A stretch of 64,000 nucleotides of DNA from RUG369 sp050949645 (GTDB taxonomy: Bacteria > Planctomycetota > Planctomycetia > Pirellulales > Thermoguttaceae), in assembly GCA_050949645.1 (NCBI GenBank), contig JBMNGC010000001.1, positions 992,001 to 1,056,000 of the forward strand, read 5' to 3'. The position numbers and the translations under genes were made by a program. Positions 37,187 to 44,661 of this stretch are shown one piece after another (position 1 is the first letter of the stretch; every line of letters begins with the position of its first letter). A model generated the notes under the pieces. The model saw nothing but the letters and a program-made list of their open reading frames with translations, had not been told where the DNA came from and did no database searches.

Positions 37187-38305
37187 ATGGGTCAGGAAAT
37201 ACTTTCACTTGAAAAAGTTGACTTTTCCAACGCGGTCGATCGCGTAGTAGACGCGCTGGCTCACGGTAAATTGCTCGTCTTACCAACGGAGACGGTCTAC
37301 GGTCTTGGAACGTTGGCTTCGAACGCCGACGCAGTTGCTCGGCTCTGTTTTGAGAAAGAGCGCCGCCATGGGCATGCGCTGCCGTTGGCGGTTGCCGACG
37401 GCGCTATGGCGGAGGAATATGCGAGCGATCTACCCCCTATTGCGAAGCGCTTGGCGTTAAAGCTCTGGCCGGGACCTCTGACGCTCGTCGTCAACGCGTC
37501 GAATTCCTCTGGCAAGATACGCTCCTTTTCAGAAGGCGCCCTCAAGGCGATTATGCCTCAGAACACTTGTGGTTTCAGGGCGCCTCAGAACGACTTCCTC
37601 CTGTCGACGATACGAAAACTCGGTGAGCCAATCGTTCTGACAAGCGCCAATATTACCGGACGTCCACCGGCAACTAACGTTCGGGAAGCGATCGCCTCGC
37701 TCGGCGGTCGAGTTGATCTTTTCGTCGACGGCGGTTCCTCGATCTACGGGAAGCCGTCCACTGTCGCGAAGATTGACGGTAAGAATATTTCACTCTTGCG
37801 TGAAGGCGAGTTTACTCTTAAGCAGCTTCAATCTGCCGCAATTAAAACGATACTCTTCGTCTGCACTGCGAATATATGTCGAAGTCAAATGGCGGAAGCG
37901 CTAGCGCAGAAAATTATTGCTGAAAAGATAGGTACGACTCCCGACCAACTTGAAGCTCACGGTTATCGCGTTATTTCTGCAGGAGTCTTCGCGTCGGATA
38001 ATCATCCCGCGTCGCCTTTAGTGAGCGCCGCCTTGAAGGAAATGTTCGGATTTTCTATTGACGGTCGACGCTCAAAGCGCACAACGAGTGAGATGGTTGC
38101 CTCTTCCGATTGGGTTTTTACGATGGAAAAGGCGCATTGCGATCTTCTATCGCAAATGTATCCACACTGTGCGAGTCGCATCACAACCCTGAATCCTCAA
38201 GGATATGACGTCGCTGATCCTTGGGGCTATAAGGAAAACGCGTATCGAGCGTGTGCGTCTGAAATTGAATCGCTTATAAGGGCGCGGCTAGGTTTGATCC
38301 TGTAG
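37187..38305 (+). CDS. Fusion of YrdC/Sua5 (tRNA threonylcarbamoyl-AMP synthase) and low-molecular-weight protein tyrosine phosphatase
   Basis: 372 residues. Residues ~10–215 are a YrdC/Sua5 domain (LPTETVYGLGTLASN, LWPGPLTLVV, PIVLTSANITGRPP), which makes threonylcarbamoyl-AMP for t6A modification of tRNA. Residues ~220–372 are a low-molecular-weight tyrosine phosphatase: the CX5R loop is CTANICRS (Cys226) and the acid Asp lies in VADPWGYKENAY. Both halves appear intact. ATG 37187 is chosen because the upstream in-frame residues are unlike the family. apt follows 66 bp later. The LMW-PTP half could instead be an arsenate-reductase-like member. Confidence 0.88.
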   Translation: MGQEILSLEKVDFSNAVDRVVDALAHGKLLVLPTETVYGLGTLASNADAVARLCFEKERRHGHALPLAVADGAMAEEYASDLPPIAKRLALKLWPGPLTLVVNASNSSGKIRSFSEGALKAIMPQNTCGFRAPQNDFLLSTIRKLGEPIVLTSANITGRPPATNVREAIASLGGRVDLFVDGGSSIYGKPSTVAKIDGKNISLLREGEFTLKQLQSAAIKTILFVCTANICRSQMAEALAQKIIAEKIGTTPDQLEAHGYRVISAGVFASDNHPASPLVSAALKEMFGFSIDGRRSKRTTSEMVASSDWVFTMEKAHCDLLSQMYPHCASRITTLNPQGYDVADPWGYKENAYRACASEIESLIRARLGLIL

Positions 38306-38371
38306 ACGTCCCATAACCAAGGCCTCGGGACTGTTCCCTGGACCGTAACGAATTACGTAGAAAGATTTACA

Positions 38372-38899
38372 ATGAAGCCACTGGCGGACTATATACGAAC
38401 GATTCCCGATTTCCCCAAGCCTGGCATACTATTCCGCGATATTGTGCCGCTCATCGAAGACGTTGACGGTCTGAGTCGGTCGATTGAGGTTCTTAAAGAG
38501 GGCGTTTCTGAGTGGGGTCCGATAACAAAGGTTGCGGGCGTGGAAGCGCGCGGCTTCATTTTTAGTGCCCCCCTAGCTCTTGAGCTCAACGCCGGATTCG
38601 TTCCTGTGCGCAAGCCGGGCAAGCTTCCCTTCGAAACTGTCTCTGTTGAGTATTCGCTTGAGTATGGAACCAACAGGATTGAGATGCACAAAGATTCGCT
38701 CAAACCAACTGATCGAGTCTTGCTCGTCGACGACCTACTCGCCACTGGCGGAACGATGGCGGCGTGTCGCAAGCTTGTGGAAGGTTTTGGCGCGACGGTT
38801 ATCGGCGCGGCGGTCATTATTGAACTTGTCGACCTCAAGGGACGCGATAGGCTTTCGGGAATCCCTCTCTTTGCACCTGTAAAGTTTGGGGGAGAATGA
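38372..38899 (+). CDS. apt: Adenine phosphoribosyltransferase
   Basis: 175 residues, the normal length. Salvages adenine with PRPP to AMP. The PRPP loop VLLVDDLLATGGTMAA is exact, and the N-terminal IPDFPKPGILFRDI and VEARGFIFSAPLALEL are typical. Ends at a strong terminator. Confidence 0.96.
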   Translation: MKPLADYIRTIPDFPKPGILFRDIVPLIEDVDGLSRSIEVLKEGVSEWGPITKVAGVEARGFIFSAPLALELNAGFVPVRKPGKLPFETVSVEYSLEYGTNRIEMHKDSLKPTDRVLLVDDLLATGGTMAACRKLVEGFGATVIGAAVIIELVDLKGRDRLSGIPLFAPVKFGGE

Positions 38900-38950
38900 T
38901 GGCCAAACGTTAAAAGAGATCGTTTTTAAAGTTGTCTCTAATTCGCAATA

Positions 38951-38997
38951 AAAAAGATTCCCTTTCGGAGATTCATTACCGAAAGGGAATCTTTTTC
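38951..38997. terminator. Bidirectional intrinsic terminator
   Basis: Perfect 18-bp stem (38951–38968 with 38979–38996) and 10-base loop between the convergent apt and GH172 genes. Confidence 0.93.
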
Positions 38998-39036
38998 TGT
39001 CAGTTGTTAAGATCCATAAATTATCGCGTCAATAAT

Positions 39037-41085
39037 TCATTCCCAGGAGACGGAGTCGAGTCCAAACAAATAGTTTTGGGACTCCTTGTTTTTCCCAGTA
39101 ATCTTAACCGTCAGAACTCCGTCCTTTCCCGAGGTTTCAGGAACTTCAAGCTTAACAACCCGGCGGATAACGAGATCAGGGTTGTAGAAATCGACGGGCT
39201 CGCCAATCGGTTCTCCATTCCAGTAGAACTGAGCAACGCCGTAATCGACGGCGCAAGTCGTTCCGAGGACGATTGTTTGCTTGCCCTTTGGAACATTGGG
39301 AACGTTTAAGGTAATCGAATCATTCACGGCGCCGCCAGTCCACCAAAGCTGCTTGGCGTCAACCCAGGTAAAGCCGTTCTTTTCAAAGGCCTTCATGTCC
39401 TGAGTACTAACAGAGCCGATCGTAGAAGAGTCGTCCAGTTCGAAGGTCGAAAGCTTAACGCTTAGCTTATGGTTATACTGAACGGGCTCTTCGGCGTCAT
39501 ATTCGAGGTCCTCACGGTCGGGACCGATATCTTCATCGATTGTGGCGCCAGGCGCTCCATACCAGAAGGTCGCGACGGCATAGTCGATTTCAGTTTCAGC
39601 CCAATGCCAGACTTCCATATCGAAGACGAAGTTGGTTGTGAAAGGAATGCCGTCAAGAAGGCGGAAGCGCAGGTTCGTCGTATTGCCGAAGTTGCCGGGC
39701 CCTTCGCATCGCGGCTGGGCGTGGAAAGGCGAGTCAAAGGCGAGAGGCGTACACCATGCGTAGCCATAGTAGTCTTCAGTGCCCGTTCCAAAGTGAGATG
39801 GGAACGTCTCATCGTCGACGTAGATCTTTTCGTCCCCTTCGCCCCACCATGCTTCAACAGGATTGACGACAGACAGGACGTCGCCAACATAAACGCCTTG
39901 GCCGTGCAGAGCGGTGTAGTTCCAGTCCATGGTTCCGTCGCCAGCAACGGTCTCGATTTCGAGTTCCTGTCGCCAGTTGGCGTGGAAGTACATCAGATCG
40001 TCCGTCCAAGGGGCTTTTTCATAATATACCCTGTAATCGACGTCGACGTCCTGCACATCGCAATTAATAAAGGAAACCTGAGCCTCTTTTTTAAACGGCA
40101 TTCGCCAGAACGCCTTCATCGTGCCGTCTTCCAACACTTCCGTATACCACGTTTTGTGGGGATTGACGCCAACTCCCGAGCCGAAGAATTCGCCGATCGG
40201 TACCCAGACTGTTTCTTCTCCGTCAAAGGAGATTGAAAGAATGGTGCTTCTGGTTGCCTGAACTATGTCTTCCGCAGTAAGCTTAACTTCGATCATTGTG
40301 ATGGCGCCCGGACCAAAGACGCTATGCTCTTCAAAGAGCCCTTCCATCTGTTCAGAATCAATATGTCGGGAGAATCCTTGGACTTCATTGAGAACATCGA
40401 GCCCCGCCACAGTCCTTTCGGGGTCAAGCAACAGCGCGTTTGTCGCCGCGATCTGGGCCTTTCTAGCATTTAGAATTGCAGGCGTAAGAGACTCAACCTT
40501 GACGCCGTCGCCATAGGTTCGATAGTTGATCTGGTAGTAAAGGTTGCCCTGCTCTTCCATTTGGTCGCATGTAATCTTAATGCTCTCCGCGTAAGGTATG
40601 GGCAAATACAGGTTGCGGCCTCGGGCAGTTTCGATGGAAAGAGGCTCGTCGGCGAAGGCCGTTCCTCCGACAATATCGTCGATTTTGCCGGAAAAAGTCG
40701 GTTCCGTAGCGCCGTCAATGTAGATGTGGAAGTTATTCTTATAGTGCGGAGCGGTGATCCACCAGCGAACAATGGCGCCAGGACCTTCCGCCTCCATCAT
40801 GACCCATTCATTGCGTTCTCCGTTCTTTTCCTCACGGATAAACTGAGCAGTGTCGCGATTGGCAAACCAGTTTTTTTCAGGGCTTTCCGAGGCGCGGTCA
40901 TAGCTGCTTGCCTGACGGCACACATAATTGGGAACCTTGGTAATCGCCGTTCGATCCGTCATTTCTTCGAGCAGTGACGAAAAGGTAACGGATTGTGCCC
41001 AACATGGCGCTGATACAACGCTTACAAGCGCCACAGCAACGAGAAGCGACAGGCTTCGAATGGGGTTAGAAACTTTTTTAGTCAT
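39037..41085 (-). CDS. Secreted GH172 (DUF2961) glycoside hydrolase
   Basis: 682 residues with a signal peptide ending SAPCWAQ. The DUF2961/GH172 core is a jelly-roll family that includes difructose-dianhydride and D-arabinofuranoside-active enzymes; key segments are GPGAIVRWWI and FPSHFGTGTEDYYGYAW. The C-terminal ~130 residues look like an extra beta-sandwich (QTIVLGTTCAVDYGVAQFYWNGEPIGEP). Substrate specificity cannot be read by eye, but arabinofuranosides would fit the GH127 gene elsewhere in the window. It has its own promoter at 41151–41179. Confidence 0.87.
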   Translation of the reverse strand: MTKKVSNPIRSLSLLVAVALVSVVSAPCWAQSVTFSSLLEEMTDRTAITKVPNYVCRQASSYDRASESPEKNWFANRDTAQFIREEKNGERNEWVMMEAEGPGAIVRWWITAPHYKNNFHIYIDGATEPTFSGKIDDIVGGTAFADEPLSIETARGRNLYLPIPYAESIKITCDQMEEQGNLYYQINYRTYGDGVKVESLTPAILNARKAQIAATNALLLDPERTVAGLDVLNEVQGFSRHIDSEQMEGLFEEHSVFGPGAITMIEVKLTAEDIVQATRSTILSISFDGEETVWVPIGEFFGSGVGVNPHKTWYTEVLEDGTMKAFWRMPFKKEAQVSFINCDVQDVDVDYRVYYEKAPWTDDLMYFHANWRQELEIETVAGDGTMDWNYTALHGQGVYVGDVLSVVNPVEAWWGEGDEKIYVDDETFPSHFGTGTEDYYGYAWCTPLAFDSPFHAQPRCEGPGNFGNTTNLRFRLLDGIPFTTNFVFDMEVWHWAETEIDYAVATFWYGAPGATIDEDIGPDREDLEYDAEEPVQYNHKLSVKLSTFELDDSSTIGSVSTQDMKAFEKNGFTWVDAKQLWWTGGAVNDSITLNVPNVPKGKQTIVLGTTCAVDYGVAQFYWNGEPIGEPVDFYNPDLVIRRVVKLEVPETSGKDGVLTVKITGKNKESQNYLFGLDSVSWE

Positions 41086-41150
41086 TGGACGTACCTGTAC
41101 TTTTTCAGTTCCATTTGAACGCGCGCAAACAAAATCGCGCCGACTGTCGC

Positions 41151-41179
41151 ATTGTACTACAATCGGCGCTTACAAGCAA
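41151..41179 (-). promoter_or_regulatory. Sigma70-type promoter for GH172
   Basis: On the minus strand: TTGCTT (41179–41174), 17-bp spacer, TACAAT (41156–41151), between aroF and GH172. Confidence 0.55.
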
Positions 41180-41202
41180 GAATGCAAGGTAGAGATTATG
41201 TC

Positions 41203-42225
41203 TCAGATTGTGTCCTGCCACGAGAATGGCAGAATGGCGCGAACGCGTTCGGCCGTCTTAGCGAAACCCTCGGGCGTGAGCGACTGTGCGCCGTCGCACA
41301 ACGCTTGGGGCGGGTCGTTGTGAACCTCGATGAGCAACCCGTCGGCGCCAACGGCCGTTGCGGCAAGCGCCATCGGCGGAACGAGACGGGCCTCTCCTGT
41401 CGCATGGCTTGGATCAACGACGACAGGAAGATGCGTCAAATGGTGGAGAACTGGAATTGCAGAGAGATCGAGCGTGTTGCGCGTTCTTGTTTCAAACGTT
41501 CTGATGCCGCGCTCGCACAGCATAACTTTTTCGTTGCCTCCTGCCATAATGTATTCCGCGCTCGTCAACTGTTCCTGGAGAGTATTGGCAAGACCGCGTT
41601 TGAGGAGAATTGGTCTATCGATCTTGCTGAGCTTTTTGAGGAGTTCAAAATTCTGCATATTGCGCGCGCCGACTTGGATGATATCGACGTCAGCGTCTTC
41701 GAAGAACGGAAGATGGGACGCGTCCATAATTTCCGTAACGATCGGCATGCCCGTTTCTTTCTTGGCGGCCTGCAAGAGACGCAGACCTTCGACGCCGAGT
41801 CCCTGGAATGCGTAAGGCGAGGTCCGAGGTTTGAAGGCGCCTCCGCGGAGAATTGTCGCGCCAGCCTTTTGCACAGCCTTAGCAATTTCGATAATTTGTT
41901 CTTCTGATTCCACGGAGCAAGGACCAGCCATCATCTGGAAATGGCCGCCGCCAATCTTAATTCCGTCGGCGATCTCAATGATCGTATCTTCTTCGTGGAA
42001 GCGGCGATTTGCCTTTTTGAACGGTTCTTGGACTCGTTGAACGGACTCGACAATATCCAATGCGCTGAGCATATCGATATCGACGTTAGAAGTATCGCCG
42101 ACAAGCCCAATAATTGTATGCGCTGACCCAACGGAGAGGCTCGTCTGAACTCCAAAATCCTTAAGACGATCGGTCAAGTTGGTAATTTGAACCTGGCTGG
42201 CGTTCTTTTTCAATAAAATAATCAT
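41203..42225 (-). CDS. aroF: 3-deoxy-7-phosphoheptulonate (DAHP) synthase, type I-beta with N-terminal regulatory domain
   Basis: 340 residues. Condenses PEP and erythrose 4-phosphate, the first step of the shikimate pathway to Phe, Tyr and Trp. Residues 1–~70 form the small ferredoxin-like/ACT-type domain seen in Thermotoga-type enzymes, which gives Tyr/Phe feedback inhibition. The barrel has MMAGPCSVES, LRGGAFKPRTSPYAFQGLG, PILLKRGL and VDPSHATG. The mRNA leader is ~330 bases and carries an aromatic-rich peptide and a terminator hairpin, so transcription is probably attenuated by Phe/Tyr supply. The ribosome site is weak (AAGG). Confidence 0.94.
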   Translation of the reverse strand: MIILLKKNASQVQITNLTDRLKDFGVQTSLSVGSAHTIIGLVGDTSNVDIDMLSALDIVESVQRVQEPFKKANRRFHEEDTIIEIADGIKIGGGHFQMMAGPCSVESEEQIIEIAKAVQKAGATILRGGAFKPRTSPYAFQGLGVEGLRLLQAAKKETGMPIVTEIMDASHLPFFEDADVDIIQVGARNMQNFELLKKLSKIDRPILLKRGLANTLQEQLTSAEYIMAGGNEKVMLCERGIRTFETRTRNTLDLSAIPVLHHLTHLPVVVDPSHATGEARLVPPMALAATAVGADGLLIEVHNDPPQALCDGAQSLTPEGFAKTAERVRAILPFSWQDTI

Positions 42226-42298
42226 TTGATTACCTTAACTCTTTCTAATGATGTGTTCAAACGCGAGAGGCAAAGCTCATGAAAGACGCAACGAGGTC

Positions 42299-42333
42299 AA
42301 AAAAAAAGCCCTGCGCATGTCGCAGGGCTTTTT
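42299..42333 (-). terminator. Attenuator terminator in the aroF leader
   Basis: GCCCTGCG/CGCAGGGC stem extended by A/T pairs to ~13 bp, 5-base loop. On the minus strand it is followed by a run of nine T residues. It lies 73 bases before the aroF start and 49 bases after the leader-peptide stop codon. No plus-strand gene ends here, so it serves the aroF transcript. Confidence 0.85.
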
Positions 42334-42336
42334 CTT

Positions 42337-42361
42337 ATGGAGAAAGAGTTCTGTGCTCCAT
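42337..42361 (-). promoter_or_regulatory. Hairpin preceding the aroF attenuator
   Basis: ATGGAG/CTCCAT, 6 bp with a 13-base loop, directly before the terminator stem. A second small stem (CGCC/GGCG, 42366–42378) lies upstream. These could be pause or competing structures in the attenuation switch. Confidence 0.4.
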
Positions 42362-42381
42362 CCCTCGCCGTTCTGGCGTTC

Positions 42382-42471
42382 CTATTCGACAATACGCAAC
42401 CTACCCCTATCGCTCATAAAGCGATAATAGCAATAAAAGTAAAACTGCGTAAAGAGGACGCCGTATTCCAT
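42382..42471 (-). CDS. aroF leader peptide, Phe/Tyr-rich (29 residues)
   Basis: ATG at 42471, TAG at 42384–42382. Residues 7–18 read FTQFYFYCYYRF: four Phe and four Tyr in twelve codons, with another Tyr at position 3. The peptide lies within the aroF leader, downstream of a strong promoter and upstream of an intrinsic terminator. That is the layout of ribosome-mediated attenuators such as the E. coli pheA leader. A weak GAG-containing ribosome site precedes it. Translation has not been shown; the call rests on composition and position. Confidence 0.78.
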   Translation of the reverse strand: MEYGVLFTQFYFYCYYRFMSDRGRLRIVE

Positions 42472-42565
42472 CTTAAACTCAATCTCGTGTCAATGTCAAA
42501 GTGCTCGGGCAGACGAATTACCTACAATCCGTCCGCAAAAATTCGAGGACCGACCAGTTGTAACC

Positions 42566-42594
42566 ATTATCGTAAGATATTAGATTTCTGTCAA
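42566..42594 (-). promoter_or_regulatory. Sigma70-type promoter for the aroF leader
   Basis: On the minus strand: perfect TTGACA (42594–42589), 17-bp spacer, GATAAT (42571–42566). Transcription would start near 42559, ~88 bases before the leader peptide. Confidence 0.75.
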
Positions 42595-42676
42595 GCGACG
42601 AACTTTCAAAATCAATGAAATTACTCATCTCGTTATAATTTTCAAACGTTCCGTTTCCTTGTTATCAGAGAAGCAT

Positions 42677-42706
42677 TTGGATATCAACATCCGAATTTGA
42701 TATAAT
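42677..42706 (+). promoter_or_regulatory. Sigma70-type promoter for the secreted esterase at 42771
   Basis: TTGGAT (42677–42682), 18-bp spacer, perfect TATAAT (42701–42706), 65 bases before the ATG. Confidence 0.65.
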
Positions 42707-42770
42707 CTGTCAGGCGTCCGCTGAAGTTTGGTCGAGTTAGGGCGTCAATCTGTTAAACGAGGGCAGACTT

Positions 42771-43682
42771 ATGAAACTCAATTACTTTATCAGCTCCAAC
42801 CAGTTTCTTGTTACAACGATCTGCTTTTTTGGAACGCTCAGTTCCGTCGTCGCGCAATCGCCAGAAAAAGTTGAATTTTGGCCCGACCTCGCCCCGGGCG
42901 TGACCGTCCTCGAACCGAATGTAGAAGATCCAAACGTTCCTAACGCGCCCGCGGTTAAGGTAACGACTCCCTTTTTGCTCATCCAGCGTCCAGAAAATAA
43001 AGCTTCGGATTCTTGTGTTCTTATTATTCCTGGCGGTGGGTTCAACGTTTGCTTCTATAAGAACGAAGGTTTCCCGCCTGCAAAATACTGGAATGAACGA
43101 GGCTACACAACGGCAATCCTTGTCTATCGCGTTCCACGTCCAGCGTCGGGACCGATTTATGCCCCTGCCCTTCAGGACACGCAACGCGCGATTCGTTATT
43201 TGAGGGCAAATGCCCAAAAATACGGCTTTAATCCGGATAAAATTGGAGTAGAAGGATATTCGGCGGGCGCATGCCTTGCGCTCCTTGCTGCGGCTAATTC
43301 CGAGACGCAAACCTACGAACCGATCGACGACCTCGACAAGATCCCTTGTAACGTCGCGTTTGCGATTCCACTCTACCCCGCCTATGTCCTCAACGACGGA
43401 GCGACGGGCCCTAACTCCAACAGAGGAGATGGCGCGTCCCTTCTTTCTGATTTCCATTTTGATGGGCACACTCCGCCGATGTGCCTGATTCACGGAGACG
43501 CTGACATTTATTCTTCGCTCGGGTCGATTGAGGTTTATAAAAAACTTCGCAAGATGGATATTCCCTGCGAGCTGCATATTTTTGCGGACGCTCCTCACGG
43601 GTACATGTTTTGGGACGATCTTCCGAATGCGCGGAGCTGGCAGGATCGTCGTTTTGCCTGGGCAAAAAAGATGGGGTTCTGA
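42771..43682 (+). CDS. Secreted alpha/beta-hydrolase (acetyl/feruloyl esterase-like)
   Basis: 303 residues with a signal peptide ending SSVVAQ. Oxyanion motif IIPGGGF, nucleophile elbow GYSAG (VEGYSAGACLA), acid Asp in LIHGDADIYSS and His in ADAPHGYMFW. It resembles the BD-FAE/endo-xylanase-associated esterase group that strips acyl decorations from xylan. Catalytic residues are intact; the substrate is inferred. GAGGG lies before the ATG. The SASA esterase follows 56 bp later and is probably co-transcribed. Confidence 0.83.
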   Translation: MKLNYFISSNQFLVTTICFFGTLSSVVAQSPEKVEFWPDLAPGVTVLEPNVEDPNVPNAPAVKVTTPFLLIQRPENKASDSCVLIIPGGGFNVCFYKNEGFPPAKYWNERGYTTAILVYRVPRPASGPIYAPALQDTQRAIRYLRANAQKYGFNPDKIGVEGYSAGACLALLAAANSETQTYEPIDDLDKIPCNVAFAIPLYPAYVLNDGATGPNSNRGDGASLLSDFHFDGHTPPMCLIHGDADIYSSLGSIEVYKKLRKMDIPCELHIFADAPHGYMFWDDLPNARSWQDRRFAWAKKMGF

Positions 43683-43738
43683 TTCGAACAGAGTGGTTAT
43701 TTAACTGTCAGAAAATCGTTTCAATGGAGGTTTAACCT

Positions 43739-44578
43739 ATGCGTCGAAGAACTTTATTAACAATTTTTTCCCTCTGCGTTATTATGGCGTTCAGCGCCGC
43801 TTGCAGCGCGGCGAACGACGAGCAGAACGCCGATGAATCACCCACCGTTCAACTTCCGTCAAAGGAGAAGTTTCGTATCGTCGTACTCGCGGGCCAATCA
43901 AACATGGCGGGACGCGGGTTCGTAGAAGCCGAGGATCGCGTTCCCATCCCACGCGTCTATATGCTCGACAAAGAAGGAAACTGGGTTCCAGCCGTTGAAC
44001 CTGTTCATTACGACAAACCGGTTGCTGGCGTCGGACCGGGCCGTGAATTTGGGCGGTTGCTCGCCGAGGCAGATCCTACGATTGCCGTCGGACTTGTTCC
44101 AACCGCATGCGGGGGATCGTCCATAAACGCATGGCGTCCCGGCGTTTATTTCAATCAGACAAAATCGTATCCTTACGACGACGCTATATCAAGAACAAAA
44201 CGAGCGCTCGAAGACGGCGAACTTGAGGCAATTCTATGGCGCCAGGGTGAATCGGACGCCACCGTTGAAAAAGCGCGGGACCATGAGGAAAAACTTACGG
44301 AGCTCTTCTCGAGTCTTCGTAAGGAATTTAAAGCGCCCGATGTGCCCATCCTTGTCGGCGAGCTTTATATGCCCCAGGGGGGCGAAGGAGCCGAAGCGAT
44401 TCGCGCCGCTCAGATCGCCGCCGTTGAACATTCTCAGCCCGCTGCTTTCATTTCCGCAGAAGGTACAGTCTTGAACCCTGACAACGTACATTTTGACCGT
44501 AAGAGTCAGCTTGAACAGGGAAAGCGTTTCTTTGACGCGTTGCAGAAGCTTAAGAATGGAGGCGAACAAGAAAATTAG
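43739..44578 (+). CDS. Secreted sialate O-acetylesterase-family (SASA) carbohydrate esterase
   Basis: 279 residues. The signal region is MRRRTLLTIFSLCVIMAFSAACSAA; the Ala-Ala-Cys sequence also allows a lipoprotein. The SGNH-type catalytic Ser is in VLAGQSNMAGRG, conserved blocks are GGSSINAW and WRQGESDAT, and the Asp/His pair is near DNVHFD. The family removes acetyl groups from sialic acids or from plant glycans; the neighbours favour the latter. GGAGG precedes the ATG. Confidence 0.87.
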   Translation: MRRRTLLTIFSLCVIMAFSAACSAANDEQNADESPTVQLPSKEKFRIVVLAGQSNMAGRGFVEAEDRVPIPRVYMLDKEGNWVPAVEPVHYDKPVAGVGPGREFGRLLAEADPTIAVGLVPTACGGSSINAWRPGVYFNQTKSYPYDDAISRTKRALEDGELEAILWRQGESDATVEKARDHEEKLTELFSSLRKEFKAPDVPILVGELYMPQGGEGAEAIRAAQIAAVEHSQPAAFISAEGTVLNPDNVHFDRKSQLEQGKRFFDALQKLKNGGEQEN

Positions 44579-44599
44579 TCGTCATTCCATTTGGTTATG

Positions 44600-44641
44600 A
44601 GAAAGGGGCGCTCCAGCACGTTTGGAACGCCCCTCTCTTTT
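44600..44641. terminator. Bidirectional intrinsic terminator
   Basis: AGGGGCG/CGCCCCT stem with an inner TCC/GGA pair, flanked by A-rich and T-rich sequence, between the convergent SASA and SIS–HAD genes. Confidence 0.82.
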
Positions 44642-44661
44642 CCGGTCAAAGGACCTCATTT

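Noticed and set aside
42337..42618. 93-codon plus-strand frame over the aroF leader
   Set aside because: It overlaps the aroF promoter and leader elements on the other strand and has no ribosome site or family features.
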